NCBI GenBank assembly: GCA_963573385.1
Contig: CAUYLG010022193.1
Span: 62,001-126,000 of the forward strand
Source of the DNA: Cacajao melanocephalus
Lineage: Eukaryota > Chordata > Mammalia > Primates > Pitheciidae
Reading direction: 5' to 3'
DNA length: 64,000 nt
The translations under genes were made by a program, and so were the position numbers. Below, in pieces: positions 56,997 through 64,000 of this stretch. How positions within the stretch are numbered: the first letter of the stretch is position 1; each line of letters opens with the position of its first letter. The notes beneath the pieces are model-generated. The model did not search any database and was not told where the DNA came from. It saw only the letters and a program-made list of their open reading frames with translations.

Positions 56997-59640
56997 TAGT
57001 GGTGTGTGTGGAGGGTGGTGTGTGTGTTTAGGGTGGTGTGTGTGTGGAGGTGGTGTGTGTGTGTGTGTGGAGGGTGGGGTGTGTGTGTGTGTAGGGTGGT
57101 GTGTGGAGGGTGGTGTGTGTGTGTGTAGGGTGGTGTGTGTGTGTGGAGGGTGGTGTGTGGAGGGTGGTGTGTGTGTGGAGGGTGGTGTGTATGGTATGTG
57201 TGGAGGGTGATGTGTGTGTGTGTGGAGGGTGGTGTGTGTGTATGTGTGGAGGGTGGTGTGTGTGTGTAGGATGGTGTGTGTGTGGTGCTGTGTGTGTGTC
57301 GAGGGTGGTGTGTGTGTGGAGGGTGATCTGTGTATGTGGAGGGTTGTGTGTGTGCAAGGTAGTGTGTGTGTAAAATGGTGTTTGTGCAAGGTCATTCATG
57401 TATAAGGTCCTGTGTGTGTAAAGTGTGTGTGTATGTAAAGTGGGTGTGTGTTGAGGGTGGGCTGTGTGTAAACTGGGTGTGTTGAGGGTGGTCTGTGTGT
57501 AAGGTGATGTGTGTAAGATGGTGTCTGTAAAGCAGTGTGTAAAGTGTGTGTACAGTGAGCAGTGTGTAAAGTGTGTGTACAGTGGTGTGTGTGTAAAGTG
57601 GTGTGTGTGTGTAAAGCAGTGTGTGTAAAGTGCGTGTAAAGCAGTGTGTGTATAGTGGTGTGTGTGTAAAGTGGTGTGCATGTAAAGCAGTGTGTGTAAG
57701 GTGGTATGTGTACAGTGGTGTGTGTGTAAAGCATGTGTGAAGTGTATGTGTAAGGTGGTGTGTGTAAAGCGATGCATGTGTACAGTTGTGTGTGTAAGTG
57801 GTGTGTGTATGGTGGGGTGTTGTGTAAAATGGTGCGTGTAAAGTGTGTGTAAAGCGGTGTGTGTGGAAGGTGCTGAGTGTGTAAGGTGGTGTGTGTGAAA
57901 TGGTGTGTGTATAAGGTAGTATGTGTGTGTAAAGTGTGTGGTGTGTGTGTAAAGTGTGTGTAAGGTAGTGTGTGTAAATGTGTGTAAAGCAGTGTGTGTG
58001 TAAGGTGGCATGTGTGTAAAGTAGTGTGTATGGTGGTGTGTTGTGTAAAGTGGTGTGTGTGAAGTGGTATATGTGTATGGTGGTGTGTTGTGTGAAGTGT
58101 GTGAAGCGGTGTGTAAGGCAGTGTGTGTAAGGTGTGTGTGAAGCTGTGAGTGAAGCAGTGTGTAAGGTGGTGTGTGTAAAGTGTGTAAGGTGGTGTGTGT
58201 GTAAAGCGGTGTGTGAGGTGGTGTGTTGTGTGAAGCTGTGTGTGAAGTGTGTGAAGCAGTGTGTGTGTAAGGTGGTGTGTGTAAAGTGTGTGTGAGGTGG
58301 TGTGTGTGTGAAGTGGTGTGCATAAGGTAGTGTGTTGTGTAAGGTAGTGTGTGAAAAGTGTGTGTGTAAAGTGTGTGGAGCTGTGTGTATTTAAAGTGGT
58401 GTGTGTGGAAGGTGCTGTGTGTAAAGTGTGTGTGAAGCTGTGTATGTGTAAAGTGGTGTGCGTGTAAAGTGTATGTGTGTGAAGCAGTGTGTGTGGAAGG
58501 TGCTATGCATGTGAAGTGTGTCTAAAGCATGTGTGGAAGATGGTGTGTGTGTAAAGTGTGTGGAGCAGTGGTGTGTGAAAGTGCAAGGAAGGTGTGTGTG
58601 GAAGTGGTGTGTGTGAAAGGTGCTATGTGTGTAAAGTGTGTGTGGAGCAGTGTGTGTGTGAAGTGTATGTGGAAGGTGCTGTGTGTGTAGTGTGTGTGAA
58701 GCAGTGTGTGTGTAAGGTGATGTGTATAAAGTGTGTGTGGAGCAGTGGTGTGTGAAGCAGTGTGTGTAATGTGTGTGTAAAGTGGTGTGTGTGTAAAGCG
58801 GTGTGTGTGTAAAGTGTGTGTGAGGTGGTGTGTGAAGTGGTGCATGTGTAAGGTTGTGTAAGGTGGTGTGTGAAAGTGTGTGTATAAAGTGTGTGGAGCT
58901 GTATGTGTTGAAAGTGTGTGTGGAAGGTGCTGTGTGTAAAGTGATGTGTGTGAAGCTGTGTATGTGTAAAGTGTGTGTGTAAAGTGTGGAGCAGTGTGTG
59001 AAGCAGTGTGTGTGGGAGGTGCTGTGTGTGTGAAGTGTGTCTAAAGCAGTGTGGAAGGTGGTATGTGTGTAAAGTGTGTGTGTAAAGTGTGTGGAGCAGT
59101 GTGTGTGTGAAGCAGTGTGTATGGAAGGTGCTGTGTGTGTGAAGTGGTGTGTCTAAAGCTGTGTGTGTGGAAGGTGCTGTGTGTAAAGTGTGTGTGAAGC
59201 AGTGTGTGTGGAGTGGTGTGTGTGTGTGAAGCAGTGTGTGTAAGGTGGTATGTGTGTGAAGCAGTGTGTGTGTGAAGCGGTGTGTGTGGAAGGTGCTGTG
59301 TATGTAAAGTGTGTGTAGCAGTGGTGTGTGAAGCGGTGTATGTGGAAGGTGCTGTGTATGTAAAGTGGTGTGTGTGTAAAGTGTGTGGAGCAGTGTGTGT
59401 GTGAAGCAGTGTGTGTGGAGTGGTGTGTGTGTGAAGCGGTGTGGAAGGTGCTGTGTGTGTAAAGTGGTGTGTGTAAAGTGGTGTGTGTGTAGGAGTGGTG
59501 TGTGAAGTGTCTGTGGAAGGTGCTGTGTATGTGAAGCGGTGTGTGTGATGCAGTGTGTGTGGCAGGTGCTGTGTGTGTAAAGTGGTGTGTATGGAGCAGT
59601 GTGTGTGTGAAGCAGTGTGTGTGGAAGGTGCTGTGTGTGG
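56997..59640 (+). repeat. 2.6-kb GT-rich complex VNTR
   Basis: The whole interval is built of (GT)n runs separated by short purine-rich spacers. Three zones: 56997-57360 with GGAGGGTG spacers, about 57360-58400 with TAAAG(C/T)G and TAAGGTG spacers, and about 58400-59640 with GGAAGGTGCT, AAGCAG and GGAGCAG spacers. In the last zone GGAAGGTGCT-type units recur every 47-120 bp, indicating higher-order repetition. It is free of stops over long distances in several frames (a 431-codon His/Thr-rich frame on the minus strand), which is an artefact of composition. Confidence 0.97.
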
Positions 59641-60207
59641 GCTTCCCCCAGCTCCAGCTCTGGAGTATGGATCCGGCAACCATCAGGGGGCTGGGCTGCG
59701 AGCCTGTCCCTTTGTCAGACATGTCCTTTCGTTCACTGAGCGCTTCTTCCGTGACTGCCCCGCTGCCTCCCTCTCTCGAGGCCGTGGTGTGAGAATCACA
59801 GGAGGTGCACCCTGCGGACCGGGCACCCTGATTCTGTGGCTGTACCCGTGCCCTGAGCTCATGGGAGCCAGGGAGGCTGAGCTCTGGTCCCAGCCCAGCT
59901 GTGCAAACTGAGGTGACATCACTCAAGCCTCTAGCCCCGCTGTCCATAGTCATTAGCATTCCATGAGGCCCTCAAGTTTGGCGGCTTGATTCCCGCTGCC
60001 TGGCCCTTGCCAGGGATGTCACCCAGCTCTATTCCCAGGGGCTCCAAATGCCTCCGTGTGCCTGTGATGTGTAAGGGAAGTTTGCGTGTGTCCTGGCCAG
60101 AGGCTCCGGGGTGCAGGTCTCCCATAGCCGCCTCGATGGGTTGGAGGAGCCTCAGGCCCTACGAGCATCAAGCTGTTACATGTACTGCTTAAGTCCAGAA
60201 GGGTTAC
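59641..60207. other. Intron sequence, no recognised element
   Basis: GC-rich, nothing assigned. Confidence 0.5.
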
Positions 60208-60335
60208 GTGTGCACATATGTGTGTGCATGTGCATGTGTGTTTGTGTGTGTGCAGATGCATGTGTGTGCGTGTGCATGTGTGTTCCTGTGTGTGCATGTG
60301 CATGTGTTCATGTGTGTGTGCGTGTGGGGGGGAGA
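60208..60335 (+). repeat. GT/TGCATG-rich simple repeat
   Basis: Imperfect GTGTGCATGT units, about 130 bp; ends in a G7 run. Resembles the CA-rich locus at 25.7 kb on the opposite strand. Confidence 0.9.
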
Positions 60336-60986
60336 GATGCATGCATGTCGATAGAGATACATAGATACTCTGCGTGTTAGAAAGTTCCAGGTTCAAGTCA
60401 AACTCCTTGGAGGCTCATTTCTAATGTGATTTTTAGAGAAAAGCAGCAGTCGGGGGTGGAGGCAGCTTCTCTCTGGCCCATGCTGGGCACTTCGTGGTGG
60501 CATTGCAGGGCAAGGGTTGCTGGGGTGATAGGAGTGGGCTTTGCCTTTGGGCTACTGGTGAATGACTCGGCTGTCCCCCACAGGTGGCCAGGCCTGACCT
60601 CAACGCCCAGGTTATCCTTGTCTCTAAAATAAAGGGGGCCTGGATTCTATTCTATGTTGGTTTTTTGGTGGGAAGCAGCTTGATTAGGTAGGAGGGGCCT
60701 GGGTTCGGGTCAGAAGGTCTTATTTTGAGCCCAAATCATCCTTTCTCAGCCCTGCGCCCAGGTTCCTCAGCAGTGAAAAGCAGGTGATAGCATTAGGTTA
60801 CTGTGTAGAAAAGCCACTATTTGACTATTTTCTAATCCAAAAATGATAACCTTACAGAGTTCAACCTAATATCTGACCCATCGACCATATAAAAATTATC
60901 ATGTGAAAAATATATACATAAATTATTTTTAAGCAGCTGAGTTTTTAGAATGTAGATTATTTTTCTGACAAATCTGTTGTTTTGAC
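60336..60986. other. Intron sequence, no recognised element
   Basis: AT-rich towards 60840-60960. Confidence 0.5.
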
Positions 60987-62085
<1,099 letters not shown>

Positions 62086-62087
62086 CT

Positions 62088-62381
62088 TTTTTTTTTTTGA
62101 GATGGAGTCTCACTCTGTCGCCCAGGCTGGAGTGCAATGATGTGATCTCGGCTTGCTGCAACCTCCGCTCCCTTGGTTCAAGCAATTCTCCTGCCTCGGC
62201 CTCCCTAGTAGCTGGGATTACACACATGTGGTACCATGCTTGGCTAATTTTTGTATTTTTAGTAGAGACGGGGTATCGCCATGTTGGCCAAGTTGGTCTT
62301 GAACTCTTCACCGCAGGTGATCTGCCCACCTCGGCCTCCCAAAGTGCTGGGATTACAGGAATGAGCTGCTGCGCCCGGCCA
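62088..62381 (-). mobile_element. Alu, antisense
   Basis: Complete; target duplication GGGCTTGCATTCTT / GGGCTTACATTCTT. Confidence 0.97.
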
Positions 62382-63688
62382 GGGCTTACATTCTTGAGGG
62401 TTCTGTCCCCGCTAGCCCCAGGGACCCCCTACCAGTACCTTGGTCTGAGCTGGCACCTCACACAGCACATGGGCTTGTGTAACAGCTGGGTTCCCATGCA
62501 TCCCTCCTGTCACTCACTAAGCAGCACTTGCTGACAGTTTGCTTTGAGGCAGGTGTTCTAGACACGGGGACGGAGCAGGCACAGGAGATGGTCAAGAGCC
62601 TGCCACCATTTTCAGTGTTGCCCCCGTCATTGCCCCCCGGCCTCCAGGTGAGAGGGAGTGAAGGGAAGCCCCTCACAGAGCAGGAAGGCCGGCTCTGCCT
62701 CCTGTGAACTCCCCTGGGGAAGCTGAGTCCAAGAAGTGTTTTATCAGTGCCGAGAGTGAGGATGTGCACATTTCATAGACGAAGATGATACAGAGTAAGG
62801 CGTTTTGGACATGAGCTGTGGAGGGGGATCTGTGAGGAGGGAGGCTTCCCACCTTCCTTCCAGAAGCATCCACTCCTAAGACCTTCGAGCTCACCAGCAC
62901 GCTGAGTGGGGCCCCAGGAGCGCTCTCCCCTGGGTGCCAGGGGTTAGTGGTTAATGGCTTGACAACGATAATGAAACCAAAAGGCTGTGATTTTGGCTGA
63001 ACAGGGGAATATGGAAATTTCCATCTGTAGCCGACTCTGGAGAGACGCACTCGGCCAACTTCACGAGAGCCGCTTGCCCATGCTGGCCACAGTGACTGCA
63101 GTCTCAGACCCCCACACCAGCACGCGGGCCAGGAGTAGCTGTTGCTGGCAGAGGCCCCGACAGCAACAGCAAGGTGGGGATCCGGCAGTTTCCAGAAAAG
63201 GGGAAGCTGGTTGGCAAAAGCAGAAGTGATTTCTTTGCCAGAGGCCCCAAACTCGCTGGCCTCAAACCGGGAAAACCCGTTCTTAGGCAAAACGCTCAAG
63301 TGTGCTCTGATGGCAGGAGCAGGCAGGCTCCCTCCAGTTCCAGAAAGCTGTGGCTTTGGCCTCTCCCAGCGAGAGGCACCAATACAATGTCAGAGCCACG
63401 CTGAACTCCGGCATGCGCGCCGTTTCTTTTTTCTGTGCTTTGTCAGTGTTTGTTTTGTGATATTTCCCTACCGGGCCATTAAGAAAAGTTAGATGACAGT
63501 AAGGGTGTGAGTGGCTGGATCCCAGATAATGAGGCCAGGCACAGAGACAGCGGGATCACTGGAGGAGCTTGAGAGTCCCGTGGGTCCCGCCATCCATTTG
63601 CGGGTTGGGGAGCAGGGGTGCCGCCTTGGGTTGTGCCTGGGAGCTCGAGTGACTGGCCTAAGGTCATATTGTGGTGGCTCCTTCAAGA
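62382..63688. other. Intron sequence, no recognised gene
   Basis: Contains a 208-codon minus-strand frame (62673-63299) without recognisable domain, splice or conservation evidence; treated as chance. Confidence 0.45.
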
Positions 63689-63691
63689 CTT

Positions 63692-63981
<290 letters not shown>

Positions 63982-64000
63982 CGAGGACTTCTTATTCGGT

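Noticed and set aside
57028..58323. 431-codon minus-strand open frame rich in His and Thr
   Set aside because: It is the translation of (CA)n with short spacers in the VNTR; other frames are similarly open and no coding signature exists.
62673..63299. 208-codon minus-strand frame
   Set aside because: No recognised domain, no splice or promoter context, and located inside the PRKAG2 intron; judged a chance frame.

Overview
This is vertebrate, almost certainly human, genomic DNA. It has dense primate Alu elements, a 5'-inverted L1, MaLR and other ERV long terminal repeats, MIR/L2 relics, CA/GT microsatellites and one CpG island. No bacterial, phage or CRISPR-like content is visible. Most long open reading frames are translations of Alu, L1, L2 or tandem repeats, or arise by chance in GC-rich DNA.

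The single protein-coding feature I can support is the first coding exon of PRKAG2 (AMP-activated protein kinase gamma-2, long isoform) at 38182-38295 on the + strand. It encodes 38 residues beginning [12 protein letters not shown] and ends exactly on a codon boundary at a GTGAGT splice donor. It sits in a CpG island of about 2.4 kb (roughly 36560-38960) with GC boxes, a palindromic CRE upstream, a possible uORF in the leader and a G-quadruplex tract just inside intron 1. PRKAG2 is known to lie on the minus strand of chromosome 7q36.1, so the window is probably in reverse-complement orientation to the reference chromosome. The island may also be bidirectional (PRKAG2-AS1 is a known antisense neighbour), and a plausible minus-strand splice donor is present.

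Layout: 1-36500 is upstream intergenic DNA built of layered repeats. These are a HAL1-like LINE split by a solo MaLR LTR (1.3-2.5 kb), Alus, a twin-primed L1 with an 11-bp target duplication (7.9-9.0 kb), a U6 snRNA pseudogene inside an antisense L2 (14.6 kb), a MER4-like LTR split by an Alu (16.6-17.5 kb), a CA-rich minisatellite (25.7-26.1 kb), a long L2 (28.0-29.1 kb), a second MaLR solo LTR (32.9-33.2 kb) and a 35-bp minisatellite (36.0 kb). 36500-39000 is the promoter and first exon. 39000-64000 is the start of the very large PRKAG2 intron 1. It contains an interstitial telomeric repeat (43.2 kb), MER5 and MITE-like DNA transposons, a duplicated MLT1 fragment (46.7/47.9 kb), a 27-bp minisatellite (51.4-51.6 kb), a 2.6-kb GT-rich VNTR (57.0-59.64 kb) and eight Alus.

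I found no previously undescribed biological system. The most distinctive observations are the giant GT-rich VNTR in PRKAG2 intron 1, the telomeric repeat, a roughly 50-bp microinversion inside a solo LTR, the twin-primed L1, and two minisatellites that create spurious open frames. Repeat family names come from recognising consensus sequences by eye, so subfamily assignments are provisional.
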